Positions 34,514 through 43,264 of a stretch of DNA of 64,000 nucleotides are shown piece after piece; positions within the stretch are counted from its first letter, which is position 1, and each line of letters begins with the position of its first letter. This DNA comes from an uncultured Caproiciproducens sp. (GTDB taxonomy: Bacteria > Bacillota > Clostridia > Oscillospirales > Acutalibacteraceae): the NCBI RefSeq assembly GCF_963664915.1, contig NZ_OY761810.1, forward strand, positions 372,001-436,000. Direction: 5' to 3'. The translations under genes and the position numbers were made by a program. The notes under the pieces are model-generated. The model had not been told where the DNA came from, made no database searches, and saw only the letters and a list, made by a program, of their open reading frames with translations.

Positions 34514-35950
34514 ATGGAAAATTATAATCCGGTAACACAGGAAGTTCTTGCCGAACTGGAAAAGGCAGCGCCCGGTCATGTCATAACCGGCGCGGATGTC
34601 AACCCCGACTACTCCCGCGACGAAATGCCTATTTACGGTACCCGTATGCCGGAAGTCACTATCGACGTACAGAGCACGGAAGAAGTCGCCGCCATCATGA
34701 AGGTCTGCTATGAACATAACATCCCTGTCACAACCCGCGGAGCCGGCACAGGTCTAGTAGGCGGCTGCACCCCAATCTGCGGCGGAGTCGTGATCTGCAC
34801 CATGCGCATGAACAAGATCCTGTCTTACGACCTGGAAAACTTCGCAGTTACGGTACAACCCGGCGTGCTGCTGCAGCAGCTGGCGGAGGATGCGCTGAAA
34901 CACGACTGCATGTATCCGCCGGATCCGGGTGAAAAGATGGCGACCCTCGGCGGCAACGTGGCCACCAACGCAGGCGGTATGCGCGCAGTAAAGTATGGCG
35001 CTACCCGCGACTATGTCCGCGCCATGACCGTGGTCCTCCCAACCGGTGAAATTACCCGCTTAGGCGGCACGGTTTCCAAGACGAGTTCCGGCTACAGCCT
35101 TACTAACCTGATGATCGGTTCCGAGGGTACGCTGGGCATCATCACAGAGCTGACTCTAAAGCTCATCCCCGCCCCGCAGGCCACTGTAAGCCTGATGGCT
35201 CCGTTCGAGGATTTGACGGTCTGTATCTCAGCCGTGCCGAAATTCTTTATGAAGCATTTCCGTCCGCAGGCTCTTGAATTCTTTGAGAGAGAAATCCTGA
35301 TTTCTTCCGAAGAATATCTGGGGAAACAGGTCTTCCCTCGTAAGATCGAAGGCACGGACGTTGGCGCCTATCTGCTGGTTACTTTTGACGGCGACTCCAT
35401 GGATGAGCTGGACCCGATCGTGGAAAGCGCATCCGAAATGCTGCTGGAAGAAGGCGCGCTGGATGTTCTGGTGGCAGACACAGCGCCGAAGCTGAAAGAC
35501 ATTTGGGCGACCCGTTCTTCTTTCCTGGAGGGCATCGAAGAGCAGACCAAGCTGCTGGACGAATGCGACGTGGTTGTGCCGGTAAACAAAATCGCGTCTT
35601 ATGTCGCATATGTCAACGAGCTCAAGCAAAACTATAACTTTGAAGTAAAGTATTTCGGCCACGCCGGTGATGGCAACCTGCACATCTACGCCTGCTCCTC
35701 GGAAATGGAGGAGGCAGAATTCAAAAAACAGGTCGAACAGTTCCTAAGCTCCCTCTACCAGAAAACGATGGAGCTCGGCGGTCAGATCTCCGGCGAGCAC
35801 GGCATTGGCTATGGTAAAGTGCATTTTCTTGAAAACGCGCTGGGTCCGGTGAACATGGAACTGATGCGTGGTATTAAAAAGGTATTTGATCCGAAGCTGA
35901 TTTTAAACCCCGGCAAGGTTTGCATGGACCTAATGAGAAAGGGAGAATAG
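34514..35950 (+). CDS. FAD-linked D-lactate dehydrogenase (GlcD/LctD type)
   Basis: A 478-residue FAD-binding PCMH-type oxidoreductase. VTTRGAGTGLVGG and PPDPGEKMATLGGNVATNAG form the FAD site, and HAGDGNLH plus SGEHGIGYGK mark the glycolate/lactate oxidase C-terminal domain. EtfB and EtfA follow directly, the arrangement of the electron-bifurcating lactate dehydrogenase of Acetobacterium, which oxidises lactate to pyruvate with NAD+ by spending reduced ferredoxin. GGAGG precedes the ATG. Glycolate as substrate is possible but the operon favours lactate. Confidence 0.92.
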   Translation: MENYNPVTQEVLAELEKAAPGHVITGADVNPDYSRDEMPIYGTRMPEVTIDVQSTEEVAAIMKVCYEHNIPVTTRGAGTGLVGGCTPICGGVVICTMRMNKILSYDLENFAVTVQPGVLLQQLAEDALKHDCMYPPDPGEKMATLGGNVATNAGGMRAVKYGATRDYVRAMTVVLPTGEITRLGGTVSKTSSGYSLTNLMIGSEGTLGIITELTLKLIPAPQATVSLMAPFEDLTVCISAVPKFFMKHFRPQALEFFEREILISSEEYLGKQVFPRKIEGTDVGAYLLVTFDGDSMDELDPIVESASEMLLEEGALDVLVADTAPKLKDIWATRSSFLEGIEEQTKLLDECDVVVPVNKIASYVAYVNELKQNYNFEVKYFGHAGDGNLHIYACSSEMEEAEFKKQVEQFLSSLYQKTMELGGQISGEHGIGYGKVHFLENALGPVNMELMRGIKKVFDPKLILNPGKVCMDLMRKGE

Positions 35951-35969
35951 TTTTTAAAGGAGTAATGAT

Positions 35970-36776
35970 ATGAACATTCTTGTATGTGTCAAGCAGGTAC
36001 CGGACACAAATGAAATTAAGATCGATCCGGTAACCAACACCCTGGTGCGCGACGGTGTGCCAAGTATTGTTAACCCATTTGACGGCTACGCACTGGAAGC
36101 GGCGGCACGTATGAAAGACGATGCGCCGGACACAAAGATTGTGGTTCTTTCCATGGGCCCGCAGCAGGCGGAGAACGCACTGCGGGAATGCCTTGCCATT
36201 GCGGCTGACAAAGCTTATTTGGTGACAGACCGCATATTCGGCGGTTCTGATACACTGGCTACTAGCTATATTCTAAGCAAGGCAATCGCGAAAACAGAAG
36301 AACTTGAAGGCGTTAAATTTGATGCCATCTTCTGCGGCAAGCAGGCGATTGACGGTGATACCGCTCAGGTTGGCCCGGAAATTGCAGAACACTTGGGCTA
36401 CCCGCAGGTGACCTACGCACTGGAAGTAAAATCGGTAGCCGACGGTCTTCATGTCTACCGCGAAGCGGAAGACGGCAAGGAAGTCATTGGCGTTCAGACG
36501 CCCTGCTTGGTAACCTTCACAAAACCTTCGTTTGATCCCCGTTTCCCTACCATCAAACGCAAAATGGCGGCACGCAAAGCAGAGATTACTCATCTTACCG
36601 CAGCGGAACTGACGAACATCGACCCGGCGCATGCCGGACTAAAGGGTTCGCCCACCAAAGTAAAACGCACGTATGTGCCGCCGCGTAAAGAAGCCGGCTT
36701 TGTGGTCAAAGAAGAAACCACCGAAGCGTCCGCTCAGAAGCTGTATGAGTTGCTGAGCAAAGCGCACGTGATTTGA
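35970..36776 (+). CDS. etfB: Electron-transfer flavoprotein subunit beta
   Basis: A 268-residue EtfB: MNILVCVKQVPDTNEIKIDP at the start, the DGYALEAAARMKD segment, CGKQAIDGDTAQVGPEIAE, and the recognition-loop region KRKMAARKAEITHLT. The C-terminal arm is about 15 residues longer than in simple Etfs. It begins 19 bases after the dehydrogenase stop, with AAAGGAG ahead. Works with EtfA to carry electrons from lactate dehydrogenase or the acyl-CoA dehydrogenase. Confidence 0.95.
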   Translation: MNILVCVKQVPDTNEIKIDPVTNTLVRDGVPSIVNPFDGYALEAAARMKDDAPDTKIVVLSMGPQQAENALRECLAIAADKAYLVTDRIFGGSDTLATSYILSKAIAKTEELEGVKFDAIFCGKQAIDGDTAQVGPEIAEHLGYPQVTYALEVKSVADGLHVYREAEDGKEVIGVQTPCLVTFTKPSFDPRFPTIKRKMAARKAEITHLTAAELTNIDPAHAGLKGSPTKVKRTYVPPRKEAGFVVKEETTEASAQKLYELLSKAHVI

Positions 36777-36792
36777 AAGAGAGGCATCGGAA

Positions 36793-37797
36793 ATGGAAAT
36801 CAAAACCAAGGATCTTTGGGTGTTGTTGGAAACCAAAGAGGATGGCACTGCTAAAAATGTTGGAATTGAATTACTGAACCCCGGACGTCGCCTGGCCGAC
36901 AAGCAGGGCGGCAAGTTGGTGTCCGTTGTCATCGGCTACCACACAGATGCAGCCGTAAAAGAAGCAAGCACGCACGGAGCAGATCAGGTGATTGTGATAG
37001 ACAGCGAAGAATTCCAGCGATACACTACGGACGCTTATACCGCCGCACTGGCACACGTGCTTGAAAAATACGCGCCTACGAGCATGCTGATCGGCGCTAC
37101 CCCGAATGGCCGTGACCTCGGGCCGCGTCTGTCCTGCCGTCTTGGCACCGGCTTGACCGCTGACTGCACCGCGTTGGACATTGACGAAGCCAGCGGTAAC
37201 ATCGCATGGACCCGCCCGGCATTCGGCGGCAACCTAATGGCGGTTATTCTTTGCCCGGACCATCGTCCGCAGCTTGGTACGGTGCGTCCAGGCGTCTTTA
37301 AGAAACCCGACGCCTGTGAAGACAAGGCAGAGGTCATACGCGAGGAATTTCATGTTTCCGCGGATCAGATCCGTACCACCCTGCTTGAAACCATCTGCGA
37401 GGCCGCAGGCGAGATCGTTGACCTCGAAGGCGCGGACATCATCGTCTCAGGCGGCCGCGGTGTCGGCGGAGCGGAAGGCTTTAAGGTCATCCGTGAGTTA
37501 GCGGACGCGCTGGGCGCTACCGTCGGCGCGTCCCGTGCAGCGGTAGACGAGGGCTGGATTACCCATTCCCATCAGGTTGGTCAGACCGGCAAGACTGTTG
37601 GGCCGAAGCTGTACATCGCCTGCGGCATTTCGGGTGCTATCCAGCATCTGGCCGGCATGAGCTCGTCCGATGTGATCGTGGCAATCAACAAGGATTTTGA
37701 TGCCCCGATTTTCGGTATTGCGGACTATGGTTTTGTGGGTAATCTCTTTGAGATCGTCCCGGCACTGACCGCTGAAATAAAAAAAGCAAAAGCATAA
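36793..37797 (+). CDS. etfA: Electron-transfer flavoprotein subunit alpha
   Basis: A 334-residue EtfA. The C-terminal FAD domain is textbook: [60 protein letters not shown] and [17 protein letters not shown]. There is no N-terminal ferredoxin-like domain, unlike Acetobacterium LctC. Whether this Etf bifurcates cannot be settled by eye. Confidence 0.95.
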   Translation: MEIKTKDLWVLLETKEDGTAKNVGIELLNPGRRLADKQGGKLVSVVIGYHTDAAVKEASTHGADQVIVIDSEEFQRYTTDAYTAALAHVLEKYAPTSMLIGATPNGRDLGPRLSCRLGTGLTADCTALDIDEASGNIAWTRPAFGGNLMAVILCPDHRPQLGTVRPGVFKKPDACEDKAEVIREEFHVSADQIRTTLLETICEAAGEIVDLEGADIIVSGGRGVGGAEGFKVIRELADALGATVGASRAAVDEGWITHSHQVGQTGKTVGPKLYIACGISGAIQHLAGMSSSDVIVAINKDFDAPIFGIADYGFVGNLFEIVPALTAEIKKAKA

Positions 37798-37830
37798 GGC
37801 TTATTAAATTAAGAAAAGGAGTCTTCCTAT

Positions 37831-38973
37831 ATGGATTTTAAATTTACCAGTGAAGAACAGGATATCCTGGATATGCTGCATGATTTCTGCGTAAAATCGG
37901 TTGCGCCGCTGGCCGCGGAGATTGACGAGCAGGAGCGGTTCCCTGAGCAAACATGGCACCAGCTTGCCGAGATGGGCATGATGGGCATGGCCTACCCGGA
38001 AGAAGTGGGCGGCGCCGGCATGAGCTACCTTTCCTATATTGCAGCGGTTGAAGAAATCGCGAAGCACTGCGCAGCCACCAGCACCATGTTTTCCGCGCAC
38101 TCCTCCCTGTGCGCCTGGCCAATCTTCGCCTTCGGCACGGAGGAGCAGAAACAAAAGTATCTGCCCGGCCTGTGCTCCGGCGAAAAACTGGGTGCCTTTG
38201 CTTTGACCGAACCCGGCGCTGGGACCGACGCCGCCATGCAGCGTACGGTTGCCGAGGACAAGGGTGATTGCTGGCTTCTCAACGGCTCCAAAATTTTCAT
38301 CACCAATGCCGGCTTTGCGTCCGTCTTTGTTATCTTCGCCATGACGGATAAGAGTCTGGGAACCAAAGGCATCTCTGCTTTTGTTGTTGAGTCGGGCACC
38401 CCCGGCTTTCGCATCGGTTCGCATGAAAAGAAAATGGGAATCCGCGGTTCTTCCACTTGCGAGCTGATTTTTGAAGACTGCAAAATCCCGAAGGAGAACC
38501 TGCTGGGCGAAATTGGCAAGGGCTTCAAAGTTGCCATGATGACACTGGACGGCGGCCGCATCGGCATCGCCGCACAGGCTGTTGGCGTTGCTCAGGGATG
38601 CATTGATCAGACCATCCCCTATATTACCCAGCGTGTGCAGTTTGGCAAACGCATCAGCCAGTTCCAAAACACACAGTTTGAAATGGCCAATATGCAGACG
38701 CATGTTGACGCGGCTCGTTTGTTAACATACCGCGCGGCGCAGGCCAAACAGGACAGCGATCAATATGCCCACCTTGCCGCAATGGCAAAGCTTTTTGCTT
38801 CCGAAACCGCCAGCGACGTGACCCGCCGGTGCCTACAGCTGGTCGGCGGCTATGGTTACACCCGTGAATATCCGTTTGAGCGCATGATGCGCGACGCAAA
38901 AATCACCGAGATCTATGAAGGAACCAGCGAAGTGCAGCGCATGGTCATCTCGGGCTGGATGGGTGTAAAATAA
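37831..38973 (+). CDS. Acyl-CoA dehydrogenase (butyryl-CoA dehydrogenase type)
   Basis: A 380-residue acyl-CoA dehydrogenase. It shows FALTEPGAGTDAA near 125, FEDCKIPKENLLGE near 215, the FAD-binding QLVGGYGYTREYPFERMMRD and the catalytic Glu in IYEGTSEVQRM near the C-terminus. AAAAGGAG precedes the ATG, 33 bases after etfA. Together with Etf it should reduce crotonyl-CoA or a longer or shorter enoyl-CoA (EC 1.3.8.1 or the bifurcating 1.3.1.109). Its presence at the end of a lactate operon ties lactate oxidation to enoyl-CoA reduction, as in lactate-driven butyrate, caproate or propionate formation. Confidence 0.92.
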   Translation: MDFKFTSEEQDILDMLHDFCVKSVAPLAAEIDEQERFPEQTWHQLAEMGMMGMAYPEEVGGAGMSYLSYIAAVEEIAKHCAATSTMFSAHSSLCAWPIFAFGTEEQKQKYLPGLCSGEKLGAFALTEPGAGTDAAMQRTVAEDKGDCWLLNGSKIFITNAGFASVFVIFAMTDKSLGTKGISAFVVESGTPGFRIGSHEKKMGIRGSSTCELIFEDCKIPKENLLGEIGKGFKVAMMTLDGGRIGIAAQAVGVAQGCIDQTIPYITQRVQFGKRISQFQNTQFEMANMQTHVDAARLLTYRAAQAKQDSDQYAHLAAMAKLFASETASDVTRRCLQLVGGYGYTREYPFERMMRDAKITEIYEGTSEVQRMVISGWMGVK

Positions 38974-39002
38974 ACCAGTTCACTTCTTTTTATACATACT
39001 TG

Positions 39003-39047
39003 CAGTAAACCGTCGGCTGGAATCCAGCCGGCGGTTTACTGTTTTTT
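39003..39047 (+). terminator. Terminator of the lactate operon
   Basis: An 18-base stem (39003-39020 with 39024-39041; one G-T pair) with a 3-base loop, followed directly by TTTTTT. It lies 30 bases after the acyl-CoA dehydrogenase stop. Confidence 0.88.
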
Positions 39048-39229
39048 GCGGCTACAAATGAAAGCGCACTTGTTTAAAGTGTGCAAAAATGTTAAAATAT
39101 ACTGTCATATAAAACTATAAAGAACAAAATTAAAATGAACCCTGTGGGTTCTCTGCACAGGACCATCTCAATATTATCTTTCAGTAGAGAATAGCAGGTG
39201 CAGCAGTTTTGCTGCAAGGAGATATTTCT

Positions 39230-39928
39230 ATGGATGCAACAGCGAAGAAAAGTGAAAAAACCTATGAGCGGGTGATCAACTATGTTAAGGACGAGATTTG
39301 GCGTGGAAACCTCAAACGCGGAGAGCGCCTGCCTTCAGAGCGGGATCTGGCTGAACTGCTAGGAGTAAGCCGCAACTCCGTCCGCGAGGCGATGCGTACT
39401 CTGAGTCTGATGGGTTTCATCTCCAGCGTACACGGCGGAGGTAATTTTATAACGTGCGATCTTGAACAGAATCTGAGTGAAACGCTCCGAATCATGATGA
39501 TGATGGGTGAAACCAACTACCTGCAGGTTAGCCAACTGCGCAGGGGGCTGGAATCCGAAACGGCACGACTGGCTGCCAGTCGCATTCTGCCCCGGCAAAC
39601 GGCCAAACTGGCGGATCTGGTAAACCAGATGCGTGAAGAGCCGGACGACGAAAAAGGTTCCCTGCTCGACCAAAAATTTCACACGCTTCTCTGTGAAGTC
39701 GCCGGCAACAAGCTGATCTATGCGCTTTTCATGGCGATGCTTTCGACCATCAACGATTTCATCAGCATCATGTACGGGCGCATTGTTCAGGATGACACGC
39801 AAGCGGAGCAGTTATATCTTGCACATGAAAAGTTGGTGGATGCCTTGAGCCGCAACGATGAAGATGACGCGGTTCGCGCTATCCAATACCATTTTGAAGT
39901 CGTAGACGCTTCGATCAAACGCTCGTAA
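39230..39928 (+). CDS. FadR/GntR-family regulator (LldR-like role)
   Basis: A 232-residue regulator. The winged helix-turn-helix is clear (GNLKRGERLPSERDLAELLG then VSRNSVREAMRTL), and the FCD domain follows with its metal-ligand pattern (QLRRGLESETARL, DQKFHTLLCEVAGN, HEKLVDAL...H). AAGGAG lies 8 bases before ATG 39230; an in-frame start at 39209 has none. A short palindrome TGCAGCA-GTTT-TGCTGCA lies directly upstream (about 39199-39216). FadR-type regulators next to lactate genes (LldR, LutR) respond to lactate, so it probably controls the permease/racemase/dehydrogenase genes. Confidence 0.88.
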   Translation: MDATAKKSEKTYERVINYVKDEIWRGNLKRGERLPSERDLAELLGVSRNSVREAMRTLSLMGFISSVHGGGNFITCDLEQNLSETLRIMMMMGETNYLQVSQLRRGLESETARLAASRILPRQTAKLADLVNQMREEPDDEKGSLLDQKFHTLLCEVAGNKLIYALFMAMLSTINDFISIMYGRIVQDDTQAEQLYLAHEKLVDALSRNDEDDAVRAIQYHFEVVDASIKRS

Positions 39929-40124
39929 GTCTTTTTTCTTGCCTTTTCACAGTATCTGATAATTAATTGCTGTTATTTTGCAGGACATCTATTGATATAG
40001 ATGTCCTGCTTTGCTATACTTATTTTAAATCATTAACTATATACATAGATTATGTTTATGACATACAACGGAACCTCTATCCGATTATTTGCGAAAACAG
40101 GCATGAATGAGAAAGGACAAAACT

Positions 40125-40586
40125 ATGAAATATACAAGCACATTGATCGCGGTAGCAGATATGAAAAAATCCAAAAATTTTTACCATGATATCTTAGGCT
40201 TAGAAGCAGTTGCAGATTTTGGCGCCAATGTAACTTTAAGTGGCGGGGTGGTATTACAAACGCTTGATTCGTGGAAAGATTTTATCAAAACTGATAAAAT
40301 AACGTTTCAAAATAACGTCTGTGAACTGTATTTTGAAGAGGATGACATGGATAATTTTATAGAACATTTGAAAGCATTTGACATCACTTACGTTCACCCC
40401 CTTTTTGAACATCGCTGGGGACAGCGTGTTGTGAGATTCTATGATTTGGATAAACACATTGTTGAAGTTGGAGAAGCCTTGCACGTGGTGGTAAGACGCT
40501 TTATCTCTCATGGTTTAAGCATTGAAGAAACGGCAGTTAGAATGGATATTCCCGTAGACTTTGTAAAATCATGTTTGAGTGTTTAA
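40125..40586 (+). CDS. VOC (glyoxalase/bleomycin-resistance fold) protein
   Basis: A 153-residue protein with paired beta-alpha-beta-beta-beta units: MKYTSTLIAVADMKKSKNFY at the start, NVCELYFEEDDMDNFIEHLK in the middle and RVVRFYDLDKHIVEVGE, where the Glu is a usual metal ligand. The last 30 residues (RRFISHGLSIEETAVRMDIP) are an extra helical tail. GAAAGGA precedes ATG 40125. No neighbour suggests a substrate; resistance or isomerase activity cannot be told apart. Confidence 0.82.
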   Translation: MKYTSTLIAVADMKKSKNFYHDILGLEAVADFGANVTLSGGVVLQTLDSWKDFIKTDKITFQNNVCELYFEEDDMDNFIEHLKAFDITYVHPLFEHRWGQRVVRFYDLDKHIVEVGEALHVVVRRFISHGLSIEETAVRMDIPVDFVKSCLSV

Positions 40587-40876
40587 TCTGTTTTAATAGA
40601 TGTTCCATTCCAGTTTAACCAGCAAGTTTTGATTTATCATTATGAACGAACTGGGAAACTTGGTATGGTTTTGAATTTCCCAGTCGAAGGCCGCTGGATG
40701 TGGGCCGCATCTTTCTCCCTATGGTTGCCCAAGGCCGCATATTTGATATCTAAATCGGCTGCAAACGGTGGAAATCCGTCTTGGAGAGAAATATTGCACC
40801 TAACAGGAATGAGCAAGAACTTGCAGCACATGGAATCAAAATATCAGTAAGAGCATTTGCATCAACAGGAGATTTT

Positions 40877-41572
40877 ATGGAGAAATTTAAAATTCAACAC
40901 ATACCCGCCATTCTTTATGGAAAACCAGCAAAAAAATTATTCTTATTCATTCATGGCAAGAATGGATACAAAGAAGAAGCAGAGCCATTTGCTGCTATTG
41001 CCTGTCCTAATGGTTATCAGGTACTGAGCTTTGACCTGCCGGAACACGGTGAACGCAGGGGCGAAACCGGTACTTTCAATCCGTGGCACACGGTTCCTGA
41101 ATTCAAGTGTGTTCTATCCAATGTAAGGGATAGATGGGATCGCATTAGCATTCGGGCAAACAGTATAGGTGCTTATTTCTCAATGCTCAGCTTTGCCGAA
41201 GAGTCTATTGACCGCTGCCTGTTTGTGTCGCCTATATTGGACATGGAGCTGTTGATTGACAATCTGATGAAATGGTCCGACGTTACGGAAGAACAGCTTG
41301 CAAATCAGAAGATTATTCCTACAAATTTTGGAGAAACGCTTTCGTGGGAATATCTGAGTTATGTCCGGAAACACGGAATTGTGAAGTGGGACATCCCAAC
41401 ATCAATTCTATATGGCACAGCGGATAATCTGACGGAAAAGAAAACCGTAGTCGCTTTTGTTAAGCAATTTGGCTGTAAACTCACTTTAGTGCCAGATGGC
41501 GAACATTGGTTTCATACGCCGAAGCAGCTAGATATTCTCGAAAAGTGGACAAAGGATACTATATCCGGCTAA
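40877..41572 (+). CDS. Alpha/beta hydrolase
   Basis: A 231-residue serine hydrolase fold: LFLFIHGKNGYKEEAEPFAA (oxyanion HG), VLSFDLPEHGERRG, nucleophile elbow RANSIGAYFS (the first Gly of GxSxG is Ala), Asp in ILYGTADNLT and His in PDGEHWFHTP. ACAGGAG lies before ATG 40877; an in-frame ATG at 40781 adds unrelated sequence. The 290 bases upstream hold no convincing gene, only an inverted repeat ACTGGGAAA...TTTCCCAGT at about 40649-40685. Substrate unknown. Confidence 0.8.
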   Translation: MEKFKIQHIPAILYGKPAKKLFLFIHGKNGYKEEAEPFAAIACPNGYQVLSFDLPEHGERRGETGTFNPWHTVPEFKCVLSNVRDRWDRISIRANSIGAYFSMLSFAEESIDRCLFVSPILDMELLIDNLMKWSDVTEEQLANQKIIPTNFGETLSWEYLSYVRKHGIVKWDIPTSILYGTADNLTEKKTVVAFVKQFGCKLTLVPDGEHWFHTPKQLDILEKWTKDTISG

Positions 41573-41577
41573 CCTAT

Positions 41578-41694
41578 ATGATTAATCTATTCGGTTCTTT
41601 AGGGCGACAAATCGCGGAAAAATACAGCTTTACCTATCCTGAAGATGATGAACGATATGTGAGAAACTATTTACATAAAATTATCAAAAAGTAA
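41578..41694 (+). pseudogene. C-terminal stump resembling an aminoglycoside 6-adenylyltransferase
   Basis: A 38-codon open frame reading MINLFGSLGRQIAEKYSFTY, then PEDDERYVRNYLHKIIKK and stop. This resembles the last helix pair of ANT(6)/AadE-type enzymes, which end in LFRxxAxEVAxxxxYxYPxxDDxxVxxYL. The nucleotidyltransferase domain is absent, and the frame starts 5 bases after the hydrolase stop with no ribosome site. Most likely the remains of a deleted resistance gene; a chance match is possible. Confidence 0.45.
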
Positions 41695-41805
41695 AAATAT
41701 ATTCATAGTGAGCATGCTCGGAAAGTAAACGCGAAATGCGCATTATCTCTACTACAATCGCAGCGTACTCTCAGAACTTAATTTAAGTGGCAGGATAGGT
41801 GAAAT

Positions 41806-42546
41806 ATGCAGGAACAATATCTTACTAAAGTAATTCTCAAGAGAGATAAAATACAAGATTTCAATCAATATCCATTTTCTATTCCCGCGGTTAAAGCATT
41901 GGAATCGTTACCCCTGCATAAAAATGTAACTTTTCTCGTGGGGGAAAATGGGATGGGGAAATCGACGCTTATTGAAGCAATCGCTGTTAATTTTGGCTTT
42001 AATGCTGAAGGTGGAAGCCGCAATTTTAATTTTGAAACTTATCATTCCCATTCTGAATTAAGTGAATATATTTTACTTTCTAAAGGTATAAAGCATCCAA
42101 GTGATGGATACTTTTTAAGAGCTGAAAGTTTTTATAACGTCGCGAGTAATATTGAAGAACTTGATGCAATTTCTTCACGTGCTCCAGAAATAAAGCATAG
42201 TTACGGAGGATCTCTGCACAAATGCTCGCATGGAGAAAGTTTCTTTGCGTTACTCAATCACCGCTTGGGTGGACATGGAGTCTATATATTTGATGAACCC
42301 GAGGCCGCTCTGTCGCCTCAGAGGCAGCTTGCCATGCTTTGTCGTATTCATGAGTTGGTAAAGCAGGATTCCCAATTAATCATTGCCACCCACTCCCCGA
42401 TTCTAACAGCCTACCCTAATAGTATTATATATACTCTTTCTGAAAAAGGTATTCAGCAAACAGAATATCAACAAACAGATAACTATCAAATTACTAAACA
42501 ATTTTTGAACAATTATAAAAATATGCTAAAAGATTTGTTAGAATAA
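41806..42546 (+). CDS. Stand-alone AAA/ABC-type ATPase
   Basis: A 246-residue ATPase of the SMC/RecF-like group without membrane partner: Walker A VGENGMGKST near 46-55, a short signature CSHGESFFALL, Walker B GVYIFDEPEAALSP and H-loop ATHSP. This compact form (COG3910-type) is common in Firmicutes and of unknown role. It sits alone between gene fragments, with codon use and context typical of an accessory patch. Confidence 0.85.
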   Translation: MQEQYLTKVILKRDKIQDFNQYPFSIPAVKALESLPLHKNVTFLVGENGMGKSTLIEAIAVNFGFNAEGGSRNFNFETYHSHSELSEYILLSKGIKHPSDGYFLRAESFYNVASNIEELDAISSRAPEIKHSYGGSLHKCSHGESFFALLNHRLGGHGVYIFDEPEAALSPQRQLAMLCRIHELVKQDSQLIIATHSPILTAYPNSIIYTLSEKGIQQTEYQQTDNYQITKQFLNNYKNMLKDLLE

Positions 42547-42577
42547 TTATTTACTATCCAATACGGAGGTCTGACTA

Positions 42578-43264
42578 ATGCCACGGATATTTTTGGTTGA
42601 GGACGATAAGGCAATCACCAGAAACCTTGTGCTTCTGCTCCGCTCGGAGGGATTTACAGTCACCCACGCCCCTACGCGGAGTGAGGCCCTTGCCGCGCTT
42701 GCTGGGAATAAATTCGACTTGGCTTTGATTGATATTTCTTTGCCTGACGGAAATGGCTTTACGGTTTGCACGGAAATCAAAGAAACACAGGATGTTCCCG
42801 TTATCTTTCTGACGGCTTCCGGCGATGAGTCGAGTGTTGTTACCGGGCTGAACATGGGCGCGGACGACTATATAACCAAGCCTTTTCGTCCGCGTGAACT
42901 GATCGCACGAATCAGAACCGCCCTGCGAAAAAGCGGACGTTCTCCATCGGCTTTTGAAATCTGCGGGCTTCATGTCGATACGGCAAGCGGCGTCGTGAAA
43001 AAAGACGGCAGCGAGGTTTTTCTTTCAGCCTTAGAATACCGCTTGTTGTTGGTGTTTATTAACAATCCGAAAAATATTATCACAAGGAGCAGGCTGCTTG
43101 ACGAATTGTGGGATGCTGCGGGCGAGTTTGTCAATGACAATACATTGACCGTGTACATTAAACGCCTGCGGGAGAAAATAGAGAACAACCCCGCAAGCCC
43201 GCAAATCATTCTGACCGTTCGCGGGACAGGATATAGATTGGGGGACTGGTATGCTTCGGAATAG
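42578..43264 (+). CDS. OmpR-family response regulator of a broken Bce-like module
   Basis: A 228-residue response regulator: acidic pocket EDD at 8-10, phosphoacceptor Asp in ALIDISLPDG near 52, Lys in DDYITKPF near 103, and a C-terminal winged helix (YRLLLVFINNPKNIITRSRL; LTVYIKRLREKIE). GGAGG precedes the ATG. It overlaps the kinase gene by 14 bases. In related genomes this type of pair lies next to an ABC ATPase and a large FtsX-like permease that detect and remove antimicrobial peptides. Here the kinase and permease are damaged, so the regulator may have lost its signal. Confidence 0.9.
   Translation: MPRIFLVEDDKAITRNLVLLLRSEGFTVTHAPTRSEALAALAGNKFDLALIDISLPDGNGFTVCTEIKETQDVPVIFLTASGDESSVVTGLNMGADDYITKPFRPRELIARIRTALRKSGRSPSAFEICGLHVDTASGVVKKDGSEVFLSALEYRLLLVFINNPKNIITRSRLLDELWDAAGEFVNDNTLTVYIKRLREKIENNPASPQIILTVRGTGYRLGDWYASE

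Noticed and set aside
37804-38703. Open frame of 299 codons opposite the acyl-CoA dehydrogenase gene
   Set aside because: Antisense to a gene with every catalytic motif intact; no ribosome site or family feature.
40629-40850. 73-codon open frame between the VOC and hydrolase genes
   Set aside because: No ribosome site, no recognisable domain, and it overlaps the hydrolase upstream region; probably chance.
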